This document shows positions 46,772-55,064 of a stretch of DNA of 64,000 nucleotides, piece after piece. Below the pieces are notes generated by a model. The model worked only from the letters and a program-made list of their open reading frames with translations. It ran no database searches and had not been told where the DNA came from. The translations under genes were made by a program, and so were the position numbers. The first letter of the stretch is position 1. Each line of letters begins with the position of its first letter. The DNA is from Leifsonia sp. NPDC080035. GTDB taxonomy: Bacteria; Actinomycetota; Actinomycetes; Actinomycetales; Microbacteriaceae. The stretch is from positions 1,612,001 through 1,676,000 of the forward strand of contig NZ_CP157390.1 in NCBI RefSeq assembly GCF_040050925.1, written 5' to 3'.

Positions 46772-48566
46772 CGCCCGGATCCCGGGCGCTCCCGTCGACC
46801 AGAGCACGAGTGCGCCCCTCCCGCGCATCCCGCTCACGCAGAATCCCGCCACGGATGTCGCGCTCGCACTGCTGACGGGGTTCGTCCGTGCGGGCGTGCG
46901 GCACATCGTCATTAGCCCCGGCTCGCGTTCCCAGGCGCTCGCGCTCGCCGCGGCCGAGCTCGAGCGGAACGGTTCGGCGCGCCTGCATGTGCGCATCGAC
47001 GAGCGTGTCGGCGGGTTCCTGGCGCTCGGCATCGGACGCGAGTCCGGCGCCCCCGCGGTCGTCGTGACGACCAGCGGGACCGCGACCGCCAACCTGCATC
47101 CCGCTGTGCTCGAGGCCCACGAGGCGGGAGTCCCGCTCATCGTCGTCACCGCGGACCGCCCGGAGGAGCTGCGCGGCATCCGGTCGAACCAGACGACGCG
47201 GCAGGTCGGGATCTACGGTGACGTGATCCGCTTCGCCCGCGACGTCCCGGCGCCCGAGGGCGGCGAGGCGGAGCTCGTCGAGGCCGACCGGGTCGCGCTC
47301 GCCGCGGTGCGTGCGGCCGTGGGAGCCGACGACGCCGATCCCGGCCCCGTGCATCTCAACGTCGCCTTCAGGGAGCCGCTCTCTGTCGCCGTGCCCGCAC
47401 TCGATCGCATCGAGCCCGCTGACGTACCCGCGATCGCGCCTGCTTCCGCTCTCGGTCGCGACACCGTGGAGCTCCAGGACGGCCCGCGCACCGTCGTCAT
47501 CGCCGGGGCGGACGCCGGGCCGGAAGCGGAGGGGTTCGCGCGTGCGGCGGGAGTCCCGCTGCTTGCGGAGGTGTCGAGCGGTGCCCGGTTCGGGCCGAAT
47601 CTCGTCGTCGTCTACCGCGAACTGCTCCGCGACGAGGCCTTCGGTGGACGGGTGGAGCGCGCCGTGGTGTTCGGGCATCCGACGCTGAGCCGCGAGGTCC
47701 CCGCACTGCTGACCAGAACGGACGTCGAGGTGATCGTCGTCGCGCCGAGCGGACGACAGGTCTATAACCCCGGGCGCCGCGCGCGCGTGGTCGGCGCGAT
47801 CCGCCCGCCGGCCGACGTCGACCTGCGGTCGCCGGAGGTGCGCGCGTGGGTCGGGAGCTGGGTGTTCGCGAGCCGCCGGATCGTCGAGGCTGCCGAAAGC
47901 GCTGCCGATCCTGCCGCGGCCGCCCCCGACGTCGAGAAGGCACGCTCGTACGATCCCGCCGATGCCCTCGCGTTCGCGAAGGCCGAGCTGGCGGCCGTCC
48001 GCGCGCCCGTCACCCGCGCCTTGCTCGCCGAGGCCCTCTGGCGGTACACCTGGCCGCATGACCGCCTGGTCATCGGCGCATCCCGGCTCATCCGCGACGT
48101 CGACAGGATCGTGCCCGGCAAGCGGATCCCGGTTCACGCCAACCGCGGGCTCGCGGGAATCGACGGCACCATCGCCACGGCGACCGGGATCGCGGTCGCC
48201 GGCCAGGCCGCGGCGGCCGAGGACGGGTCGGCAGCGGGCATCACCCGGGTGCTGCTCGGGGATCTCGCGCTCCTGCACGACGCCGGCGCCCTGCTCGGGG
48301 TGACCGGCGAGGCGCGCCCGAACCTGCAGGTCGTGGTCGGCAACGATGGTGGAGGCACCATCTTCGACTCCCTGGAGGTCGCGTCCACGGCGCCGGCGAC
48401 CGCGTTCGATCGGGTGCAGTACACGCCGCAGACCGTCGACGTGGCGTCACTGGCGCGCGCCTACGGCTGGGACCATCGGATCGCGCGGACCAAGGGGGAG
48501 CTCGACCAGGCGCTCTCGGCGCCGCCGGTGGGTGTCAGCCTTGTCGAGGTCCCGCTCGAGCGCTGA
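46764..48566 (+). CDS. menD: SEPHCHC synthase (MenD)
   Basis: 600-residue thiamine-diphosphate enzyme adding 2-oxoglutarate-derived succinyl semialdehyde to isochorismate, the first committed menaquinone step. VISPGSRSQALALAAAE and RIDERVGGFLALG (catalytic Glu) lie in the N-terminal domain. ThDP is bound by VVVGNDGGGTIFDSL in the C-terminal domain. The frame is open upstream, but the ATG at 46764 overlaps the PLDc_N stop and begins about 25 residues before the conserved core. Confidence 0.96.
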   Translation: MPDARIPGAPVDQSTSAPLPRIPLTQNPATDVALALLTGFVRAGVRHIVISPGSRSQALALAAAELERNGSARLHVRIDERVGGFLALGIGRESGAPAVVVTTSGTATANLHPAVLEAHEAGVPLIVVTADRPEELRGIRSNQTTRQVGIYGDVIRFARDVPAPEGGEAELVEADRVALAAVRAAVGADDADPGPVHLNVAFREPLSVAVPALDRIEPADVPAIAPASALGRDTVELQDGPRTVVIAGADAGPEAEGFARAAGVPLLAEVSSGARFGPNLVVVYRELLRDEAFGGRVERAVVFGHPTLSREVPALLTRTDVEVIVVAPSGRQVYNPGRRARVVGAIRPPADVDLRSPEVRAWVGSWVFASRRIVEAAESAADPAAAAPDVEKARSYDPADALAFAKAELAAVRAPVTRALLAEALWRYTWPHDRLVIGASRLIRDVDRIVPGKRIPVHANRGLAGIDGTIATATGIAVAGQAAAAEDGSAAGITRVLLGDLALLHDAGALLGVTGEARPNLQVVVGNDGGGTIFDSLEVASTAPATAFDRVQYTPQTVDVASLARAYGWDHRIARTKGELDQALSAPPVGVSLVEVPLER

Positions 48567-48687
48567 GCCGCATCCCAAGCCGCAGCTCGCAGCCGTGCGC
48601 ACAATCCGGGTCGTCCGAGACACCGGCGCGTTGGAGAGTGTCGACAACAGACGTTGCGATCCGTTGGCGCATCGCTAGCATGACCGC

Positions 48688-49239
48688 GTGCACATGATCT
48701 TCCGGACCCTGCTCCACTTCTTCCTCTCCCGGTTCGGGCCGCGGCTGCGGCACTGGGACGTCGCGCGCACGAAGTTCCGCGTGCTGCCGACGGACCTCGA
48801 CATCCTGAAGCACATGAACAACGGGGTGTACCTGTCGATCGCCGATATCGGCCGGTTCGATCTGCTGGTGCGCAACGGGGTCTGGCAGATCTTCAAGGAC
48901 CGCGGCTGGTACCCGGTGGTCGCGTCCGAGACCATCTCGTTCCGCAAGTCGCTGGAATTGTGGCAGACGTTCGTGGTCGAGTCGCGCATCCTCGGCTTCG
49001 ACGAGAAGGCGGTGTACCTGGAGCAGCGGTTCACCGTCGACGGCGAGATCTACACTCAGGCGTTCATCCGGGGGCGTTTCCTCAAGCGCGGCGGCGGCGT
49101 GGTGTCCATCCCCGAGCTGCTGGAGGCCGTCGGGCCGGCGCCGACCGACGTGACCGTGCCGGAATGGCTGCTGCAGTGGGGATCGGACGCGGCCCTCCCG
49201 TCCACACGCGCCGAGGCGCCGAGCGTCTGGAGCGAGTGA
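48688..49239 (+). CDS. Hotdog-fold acyl-CoA thioesterase
   Basis: 183-residue 4HBT-like protein. FRVLPTDLDILKHMNNGVYLSIADIGRFDLL is the hotdog active-site block (Asp and Asn-Asn-Gly), followed by ETISFRKSLELWQTFVVES. TAGCAT lies 6 nt before GTG 48688. Being the next gene after menD, it is a candidate for the DHNA-CoA thioesterase step missing from the local men set. This family is broad and often unspecific, so this is inference from position. Confidence 0.85.
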   Translation: MHMIFRTLLHFFLSRFGPRLRHWDVARTKFRVLPTDLDILKHMNNGVYLSIADIGRFDLLVRNGVWQIFKDRGWYPVVASETISFRKSLELWQTFVVESRILGFDEKAVYLEQRFTVDGEIYTQAFIRGRFLKRGGGVVSIPELLEAVGPAPTDVTVPEWLLQWGSDAALPSTRAEAPSVWSE

Positions 49240-49272
49240 GCGGGAGGACGCGCCGAGCGTCGCGCCGCGGCG

Positions 49273-50643
49273 TCAGGCGGGGCCGAACGCGAAGACCCGA
49301 TCGGGGTCGTACTCCGCTCGCGCGGCGCTGAGCCGTTCGAACACCGCCGGAGGCCAGCTGTTCTCGAACGACGCGGCGTCACTCAGATCGGCCGCCCAGT
49401 TCACGTTGGTCACCGCGGAGACCCGGTGGCCCAGCGCCTCCGCGATGGACGCGGCCGCCGCGGGCGCCAGCGCATCGAACGTCGACGGGTCGCCGGCGAT
49501 CGTGCTCACCGTGTAGCGGCTGTCCCTGCCGCCGACCGCCGTGCCGTCGTGGGTGTCACGCGCGGTGGCGCCGCCGAGCTGTCGGATCTCGACCGCGAGG
49601 AACGGCGACTGCGCGCCGGGGCCGGCCAGGCGCAGCAGCGCGTCGCCGTCGGCCGCATCGAAGTCGTCCAGCATCAGGCCGCGCACCCAGCTCGGGGCGC
49701 CCTGCTCGGGGTCGTTGTGGATGGTCGCGACCGCGGTGGTCGGGATCTCGCCGACGAAGTCGAGGTAGACCGGCGCGGCCGCGCGCATCGGAGCGAACAG
49801 CTCCTCGCCCTCGGCCGGGTCGCCGGGGAACGCGAAGCGAACGCTCAGCACCGACCGGCCGCGCAGCGGCGGCGGAGGGCCGTCGACGTCCGGGATGCGC
49901 AGGAACACCGCCGAGGTCGTCGCCGCCTCCGACAGCTGCGCCGCCCAATCCACCCACGCGCGGAACGCGGGCTCGATCGCGTCCCCCTCGAAGAAGACGC
50001 TGCCGGCGTAGAGGGTGGTGAGCGGGACGAGTTCGAGCGTCATCTCGGTGACGATGCCGAGGCCGCCCTTCCCTCCGCGCAGCGCCCAGAACAGCTCGGG
50101 ATGCGTCGACGCGTCCGCGACCACCACCTCGCCGTCCGCCGTGACCACGCGGAACCCGCGCACCCAGTCGGCCGTGAAGCCGTGGCTGCGGGCGAGCGGC
50201 CCGAGGCCGCCGCCGAGCGTGTAGCCGACGGCGCCGACGCTGGTGGACGACCCGGTCACCGGTGCCAGGCCGTGCTCCGCGGCCGCAGCGATCACCGGCG
50301 CCCAGCGCACCCCGGCGCCGATGCGCACGTGCCGGAGGTCCGCATCCACCTCGAGGGTGTCGAGCGCGCGCGTCGACACGACGAGGCCGCCCGTGATCGG
50401 TGCCTCGGCACCGTGGCCGGTGGCCTGCACGCGCACCGGCAGGCCGGTGTCGCGGGCGAAGCGGACGGCGGCGGCGACGTCGTGCTCGTCGCGCGCGGCG
50501 ACGACGACATCCGGATCGTGGCGGATGGCCGGGTTGAAGCAGGCGACCTCGGCCGCGAGGCCGTCGTCGCCGCGTGTGAAGACGGTGCCGTGGACAGTGT
50601 CGCGCAGCCGCGCGAGGGTCCCGGCGTCGATATCGATTCCCAT
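49273..50643 (-). CDS. FAD-binding oxidoreductase, berberine-bridge type
   Basis: 456 residues. An N-terminal FAD_binding_4 domain carries the flavin-linking histidine in VRVQATGHGAEA and GYTLGGGLGPLARSHG, with WALRGGKGGLGIVTEM behind it. The C-terminal BBE domain ends AEYDPDRVFAFGPA. The second covalent cysteine of bicovalent members is not seen, so attachment is through histidine only. Substrate unknown; relatives oxidise sugars or alkaloid-like alcohols. TACTGT lies 6 nt before the ATG. Confidence 0.9.
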   Translation of the reverse strand: MGIDIDAGTLARLRDTVHGTVFTRGDDGLAAEVACFNPAIRHDPDVVVAARDEHDVAAAVRFARDTGLPVRVQATGHGAEAPITGGLVVSTRALDTLEVDADLRHVRIGAGVRWAPVIAAAAEHGLAPVTGSSTSVGAVGYTLGGGLGPLARSHGFTADWVRGFRVVTADGEVVVADASTHPELFWALRGGKGGLGIVTEMTLELVPLTTLYAGSVFFEGDAIEPAFRAWVDWAAQLSEAATTSAVFLRIPDVDGPPPPLRGRSVLSVRFAFPGDPAEGEELFAPMRAAAPVYLDFVGEIPTTAVATIHNDPEQGAPSWVRGLMLDDFDAADGDALLRLAGPGAQSPFLAVEIRQLGGATARDTHDGTAVGGRDSRYTVSTIAGDPSTFDALAPAAAASIAEALGHRVSAVTNVNWAADLSDAASFENSWPPAVFERLSAARAEYDPDRVFAFGPA

Positions 50644-50727
50644 GGGGTGACAGTAGGGGACTCCACCGACACCCGGGTAGAGGGCGGCGCGCGCTGACCG
50701 TCAGGAGCGTGACGTACGATTCCGTGC

Positions 50728-51681
50728 ATGACCGCCGTCCTGCCCGAGAGCGCCCGTTCCGGGCGTCCCGTGGAGACGGTGTACCGGCCCAAGGCGCAGG
50801 TCGACGTGGCGGCGACGCTCGGGCTCCTCGGCCGGGGGCCGTACGACCCGACGACCCAGTGGGACCTCCGCGGCGTGTGGCGCACCTGGCGCACCCCGCT
50901 CGGCGCCGCGACGCTGCGCGTCCTGCGCCCGGCGGCCGACGGCTCCATCGCGGCCTCCGCCTGGGGCCCAGGGGCGGAGTGGGTCGTCGCCGCGCTGCCC
51001 GCGCTGCTCGGGAGCGAGGACGACTGGTCGGCGCTCGACGTCTCCGGCAACGTGCTGCTGCGCGGGAGCCTGCACAGGAACCCGGGCCTGCGCCTGGCGA
51101 AGACCGGGCGGTTGCTCGAGGCGCTCCTCCCCGCGATCATCGAGCAGCGCGTCACCAGTCTGGAGGCCTACCGGTCCTGGGCCCGCCTGCTCCGCTGGTA
51201 CGGAGAGCCCGCGCCCGGCCCGGCCCCGGAGGGGATGCGCGTCACCCCGACCCTGGAGCAGTGGCGGGGGGTCCCGTCCTGGGACTGGCATCGCGCGGGC
51301 GTCGACCCACGGCGGTCCCGCGCGGCGCAGGCCGTGCTCGCGGTGGCGCCGTCCCTCGAACGCGCGACCGGTGGATCGGCGACGCTGGACGACGCGGCCG
51401 CCGCGCTGCAGACGGTTCCCGGCATCGGGATCTGGACCGCCGCCGAGACCCTGCAGCGCTCGCACGCGCATCCCGACCTCGTCAGCGTCGGCGACTACCA
51501 CCTCGCCCACTACGTCGGCGAGGCGCTGATCGGCGAGCGCGTCGACGACGACGGGATGCTGGAGCTCCTCGAACCGTGGCGGGGGCACCGCCAGCGCGTC
51601 GTGCGGCTCATCCTCGCCAGCGGCTTCCGGTTCCAGCGCCGTGGCCCGCGCATGGCCGTCCAGGACCACCGCTGGCACTGA
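50728..51681 (+). CDS. AlkA-like 3-methyladenine DNA glycosylase
   Basis: 317 residues of the HhH-GPD superfamily. The hairpin is LQTVPGIGIWTAAETLQ, followed by the catalytic Asp256 in SVGDYHLAHYVG. IIEQRVTSLEAYRSW fits the AlkA/MPG branch. No iron-sulphur cysteine cluster is present at the C-terminus, which excludes the MutY/Nth branch. It likely excises alkylated bases. TACGAT lies 7 nt before the ATG. Confidence 0.88.
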   Translation: MTAVLPESARSGRPVETVYRPKAQVDVAATLGLLGRGPYDPTTQWDLRGVWRTWRTPLGAATLRVLRPAADGSIAASAWGPGAEWVVAALPALLGSEDDWSALDVSGNVLLRGSLHRNPGLRLAKTGRLLEALLPAIIEQRVTSLEAYRSWARLLRWYGEPAPGPAPEGMRVTPTLEQWRGVPSWDWHRAGVDPRRSRAAQAVLAVAPSLERATGGSATLDDAAAALQTVPGIGIWTAAETLQRSHAHPDLVSVGDYHLAHYVGEALIGERVDDDGMLELLEPWRGHRQRVVRLILASGFRFQRRGPRMAVQDHRWH

Positions 51682-51726
51682 AGCCGGCGCGGCGCCGACG
51701 CGCAGCCGACGGGGGCGCTGCGGCGG

Positions 51727-52281
51727 TCAGCCGGTGGTGCCGTCGCGCTGAGCCGTCTGGTGCTCTGCGCGCAGGTCGTGGTCGAGCTCGCGGCAGAGCG
51801 TCTCGTAGTGGTCGCGCATCGCCGGGTAGTAGTCGTCCCACTTCGGCATCGGCTTGCCGTCGTGGGCGGCGACGAGCCGGTCGAGGTAGTAGTCCCAGCC
51901 GATGCAGTAGTCGGCCGAGGTGGACACCGAGCGCAGCCGCTGGCCGAAGGTGACCGTGGTGTGGCCGCTCGCCTCGGTGAGGTGCACGAACATGACGAGG
52001 GAGTCCGGCGCCTTGCCCACATCCACGTGGAGTCGGTGCGGCGCCTCGCAGAGCATGACGGCGACGTTCTCCCACTCGGCGTCGTCGCCTTCCGCGTTCA
52101 TGCGGAACTTGACGGCCCCGGTCGAGCCGGTGCCCGTGTACTCGCCGACCCAGAGCGCGAGCCTCGGGGAGCGGCTGAAGTAGGTCCACACCTCTTCGAT
52201 CGGAGACTTGAAGATGCGGTCGAGGACCACATACACCCCGTCGTCCTTGCGAACCAGTCGACCTGTCGGCTGCGGCATCAT
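51727..52281 (-). CDS. SRPBCC family protein (AHSA1-like)
   Basis: 184 residues. The START/Bet v 1-like fold begins VVLDRIFKSPIEEVWTYFSRSPRLALWVGEY, has beta-strand-rich middle segments (AVKFRMNAEGDDAEW, TTVTFGQRL) and a C-terminal helix (YPAMRDHYETLCRELDHDL). Binds a small hydrophobic ligand or is a chaperone-like activator; no function assignable. GGGAGGT precedes the ATG, so it is leadered. Confidence 0.85.
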   Translation of the reverse strand: MMPQPTGRLVRKDDGVYVVLDRIFKSPIEEVWTYFSRSPRLALWVGEYTGTGSTGAVKFRMNAEGDDAEWENVAVMLCEAPHRLHVDVGKAPDSLVMFVHLTEASGHTTVTFGQRLRSVSTSADYCIGWDYYLDRLVAAHDGKPMPKWDDYYPAMRDHYETLCRELDHDLRAEHQTAQRDGTTG

Positions 52282-52380
52282 GGTGACCTCCCGGAGAGTC
52301 CGCCCCCTTGGTGAGCCCCACCTTAGTCACGTCCCCGGGGTTCCGGCAGGGGGAGCCCGCGGGTCCGTGTTCGAGTCCTC

Positions 52381-53970
52381 TCAGCCCTCCAGCACGGCCA
52401 TCGCGGCGTTGTGGCCGCCGAGGCCGCTCACCGCGCCGCCGCGGCGCGCGCCGGAGCCGCACATCAGGATGCGGGGGTGCGCCGTGGCGACACCCCAGCG
52501 CTCCGCGGGGGTGTCAAGGGCGTCGTCGTCCTCGGCGAACGGCCAGGAGAGCGGCCCATGGAAGATGTTGCCGCCCGGCATGTTGAGGGTGTGCTCGAGG
52601 TCACGGGTGGTCTTCGTCTCGATGCACGGATTGCCGTCCGCGTCGGTCAGCAGCAGGGACTCGATGGGCTCGGCCAGCACGGAGTTCAGCGACGCGAGCA
52701 CCGCATCCTGGAGCCGTCTGCGGGTCTCGTCGTTGTTGTCGTCGGTCAGCCAGCGGTCGGGTGTGTGCAGTCCGAACACGGTGATCGTCTGCGCGCCGGA
52801 CTCGGCCAGGTCCGGGTCGAGGATGCTCGGGTCGGCGAGGGTGTGGCAGTAGATCTCGCACGGCAGCAGCTCGGGCATGACGCCGCGGGTCATCCCCGTG
52901 TACGCCTCCTCGAGCTGCGTGTAGGTCTCGTTGATGTGGAAGGTGCCGCCGAAGGCCGCCTTCGGGTCGATCGCCTCGTCGCGGAGGCGCGGCAGGCGCT
53001 CGAGCAGCAGGTTCACCTTGACCTGGGCGCCCTCGGCGACGGGACGCTTCTCGGCGCTCGCCGCATCCCCGAGCAGCCGGTCGAGGACGGCGGGAGCGAC
53101 GTTCACCAGCACGTGCTCGCCGACGACGTGACGCTCGTGCCCGTTGCGCGTGTAGACGACGGTGCCGTCCGGCGCGATGGAGGTGACCTCGGCGTCCGTG
53201 ACGATGCGGGCGCCGGCCTCGCGCGCGACGCGGGCCAGCTCGCCGGTGACGGCGCCCATCCCGCCGACGGGCACATCCCATTGGCCCGTGCCCTGGCCGA
53301 TGACGTGGTAGAGGAAGCAGCGGTTCTGGGCGAGGGAGGGGTCGGAGACGCTGGCGAAGGTGCCGATGAGGGCGTCCGTCGCCGCGACGCCGCGGACGAG
53401 GTCGCTTTCGAGCCGTGACTCGATGAATCCCCCGATCGGCTTCTCGATGAGCGCATCCCAGAGATCGTCGTCGCCTACGAGGGCCTTGGCCTCGCTGCGG
53501 GTGAGGAGCGGCTCCGTCACGGTCGGCCAGAGCGCGCGCGCGACCGCGGTCGTGGACTCGTAGAATCCGGTGAACCGCTCGGCGTCGTCGGCCGCGCCGA
53601 TGCGGGCGAAGGATGCGGCGGTCGCGTCGGCGTCCGTGTTGTCGATGAGCAGGCCGGCGCCGTCCGGATCGCCGGGAACCGGGGTGTACGAGGAGTAGCG
53701 GCGGCGGACGAGCCGGATGTCCAGGCCCAGGTCGTCGATGATGCGCTGCGGCAGCAGGCTGACCAGGTAGGAGTAGCGGGACAGTCTCGCCTCGATGCCG
53801 GAGAACGCCTGAGCGCTCACGGCCGCGCCGCCGACATCCGGCAGTCGTTCGAGCAGGATGACGCTCTTGCCTGCGGCGGCGAGGTAGGCGGCCGCGGTGA
53901 GTCCGTTGTGACCTCCGCCGACGATCACCACATCGTGCGTCGGCGCGGGGGAGAGAGCAGGGTCGGTCAT
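52381..53970 (-). CDS. Phytoene-desaturase-like FAD oxidoreductase (PYROXD2 type)
   Basis: 529 residues. The N-terminal dinucleotide fold HDVVIVGGGHNGLTAAAYLAAAGKSVILLER and the C-terminal LMCGSGARRGGAVSGLGGHNAAMAVL match the NAD(P)/FAD oxidoreductase group related to carotenoid desaturases. IGQGTGQWDVPVGGMGAVTGELARVAREAG is a family signature. No carotenoid genes are nearby, so a pigment role is not supported. TAGGCT is 7 nt before the ATG. It is adjacent to and codirectional with the LysR gene. Confidence 0.88.
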   Translation of the reverse strand: MTDPALSPAPTHDVVIVGGGHNGLTAAAYLAAAGKSVILLERLPDVGGAAVSAQAFSGIEARLSRYSYLVSLLPQRIIDDLGLDIRLVRRRYSSYTPVPGDPDGAGLLIDNTDADATAASFARIGAADDAERFTGFYESTTAVARALWPTVTEPLLTRSEAKALVGDDDLWDALIEKPIGGFIESRLESDLVRGVAATDALIGTFASVSDPSLAQNRCFLYHVIGQGTGQWDVPVGGMGAVTGELARVAREAGARIVTDAEVTSIAPDGTVVYTRNGHERHVVGEHVLVNVAPAVLDRLLGDAASAEKRPVAEGAQVKVNLLLERLPRLRDEAIDPKAAFGGTFHINETYTQLEEAYTGMTRGVMPELLPCEIYCHTLADPSILDPDLAESGAQTITVFGLHTPDRWLTDDNNDETRRRLQDAVLASLNSVLAEPIESLLLTDADGNPCIETKTTRDLEHTLNMPGGNIFHGPLSWPFAEDDDALDTPAERWGVATAHPRILMCGSGARRGGAVSGLGGHNAAMAVLEG

Positions 53971-53991
53971 GGAACAGAGCCTAGGGGACCG

Positions 53992-54897
53992 TCACGGCCG
54001 GGCGTGCTCCGGGACCGCCTGCGCCAGCGCGCGACGTGCCGCGACGACGCCGGGGCTCGCCGCGGACGCCCGCCTGGCCGAGGTGAAGACCGTGCGGCGG
54101 GGCGAACCGGGCAGCGGCAGGAGGCGGACGGCCGGCTCTTCTCCCGCCCACACCAGGTCGGGAAGGAGGCCGACGGCGTTGCCCGACGCGATCAGGCGGA
54201 TGTGGGCGACGAGGTCTGCCGTCTCGAAGCGCACATCCGGTTCGAACCCGGCGGCACGGCAGAGCTGGACGGCCCAGGTGCGCGCGGCCGTGCCCTCCGG
54301 TTCGAGCACCCACGGCAGCGCTGCCGCCTCCGCGAGCGAGTCGGTGCGAATGCGCGAGCCGCGTTCCCGCGAGCTGGCGAGGTGGATGCTGTCGGTGGCG
54401 AGTTCCGCGCGGTCGAGGCCGCTGCGCAGCGCGCGGGTGCTTCCGGGATACTGCTCGGCGATGACGAGATCGAAGTCGCGCGCCGACACCTCGAAGAGCC
54501 CCTGCTCGGGCTCGCGCTCGGTCACCTCGACACGCAGCTCGGGGTAGTCGCGCGCAAGCGCGGAGAGGGCGCCAGGGAGGATGGCGTGCGCGGCCGACTG
54601 GAAGACCGCGATGCGCACGAGGCCGGACACCGTGGTCACGGCGTCGGCGACGGCGGACTCCGCGAGGTCCAGGGCGTCCAGGATGGCCGCGGTGTGCTGG
54701 GCGAGGAGTTCGCCCTGCGGCGTGAACCGGAGCCGGCGCCCGGACTTCACCAGCAGGACGGCGCCCACCTCCTTCTCGAGGGCCGCGAGTTGCTGGGACA
54801 CCGACGACGGGCTGTACGAGAGGGCCTCGGCGACGCCGGCGACGGTGCCGCGGATCTTGAGCTCCCGCAGCAGGCGCAGCTTTCGGACGTCCAGCAT
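53992..54897 (-). CDS. LysR-family transcriptional regulator
   Basis: 301 residues. The N-terminal winged helix (LRLLRELKIRGTVAGVAEALSYSPSSVSQQLAALEKEVG) is followed by the effector domain (VRIAVFQSAAHAILPGAL, FDLVIAEQYPGST, GNAVGLLPDLV). GGGAG precedes the ATG. It is divergent from the putA-like gene with about 170 nt between starts, the classic layout for a LysR activator and its target, so regulation of proline catabolism is likely but unproven. Confidence 0.92.
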   Translation of the reverse strand: MLDVRKLRLLRELKIRGTVAGVAEALSYSPSSVSQQLAALEKEVGAVLLVKSGRRLRFTPQGELLAQHTAAILDALDLAESAVADAVTTVSGLVRIAVFQSAAHAILPGALSALARDYPELRVEVTEREPEQGLFEVSARDFDLVIAEQYPGSTRALRSGLDRAELATDSIHLASSRERGSRIRTDSLAEAAALPWVLEPEGTAARTWAVQLCRAAGFEPDVRFETADLVAHIRLIASGNAVGLLPDLVWAGEEPAVRLLPLPGSPRRTVFTSARRASAASPGVVAARRALAQAVPEHARP

Positions 54898-55064
54898 CGG
54901 TTGCTCCCATCATTCAGCTGAGCCGAACGATACCCTTCGGAAACGTTCGCTGTCGCTGAGCATAATGGCGGCCTCAGAATGTTCTGCACAGGCTCGTGCA
55001 TCCTGCGACTTCTCCCCGGATCCGGGCGGTCGCCTCGGAGCCGCTATTCGGAGGAAATACAGTC
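54898..55064. promoter_or_regulatory. Divergent control region between LysR and putA
   Basis: 167 nt. A -10-like CATAAT at 54961-54966 faces putA; no good -35 is seen, as is common for LysR-activated promoters. GGAGG at 55050-55054 lies 10 nt before the putA GTG. Candidate LysR T-N11-A sites are present but not distinctive. Confidence 0.4.
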
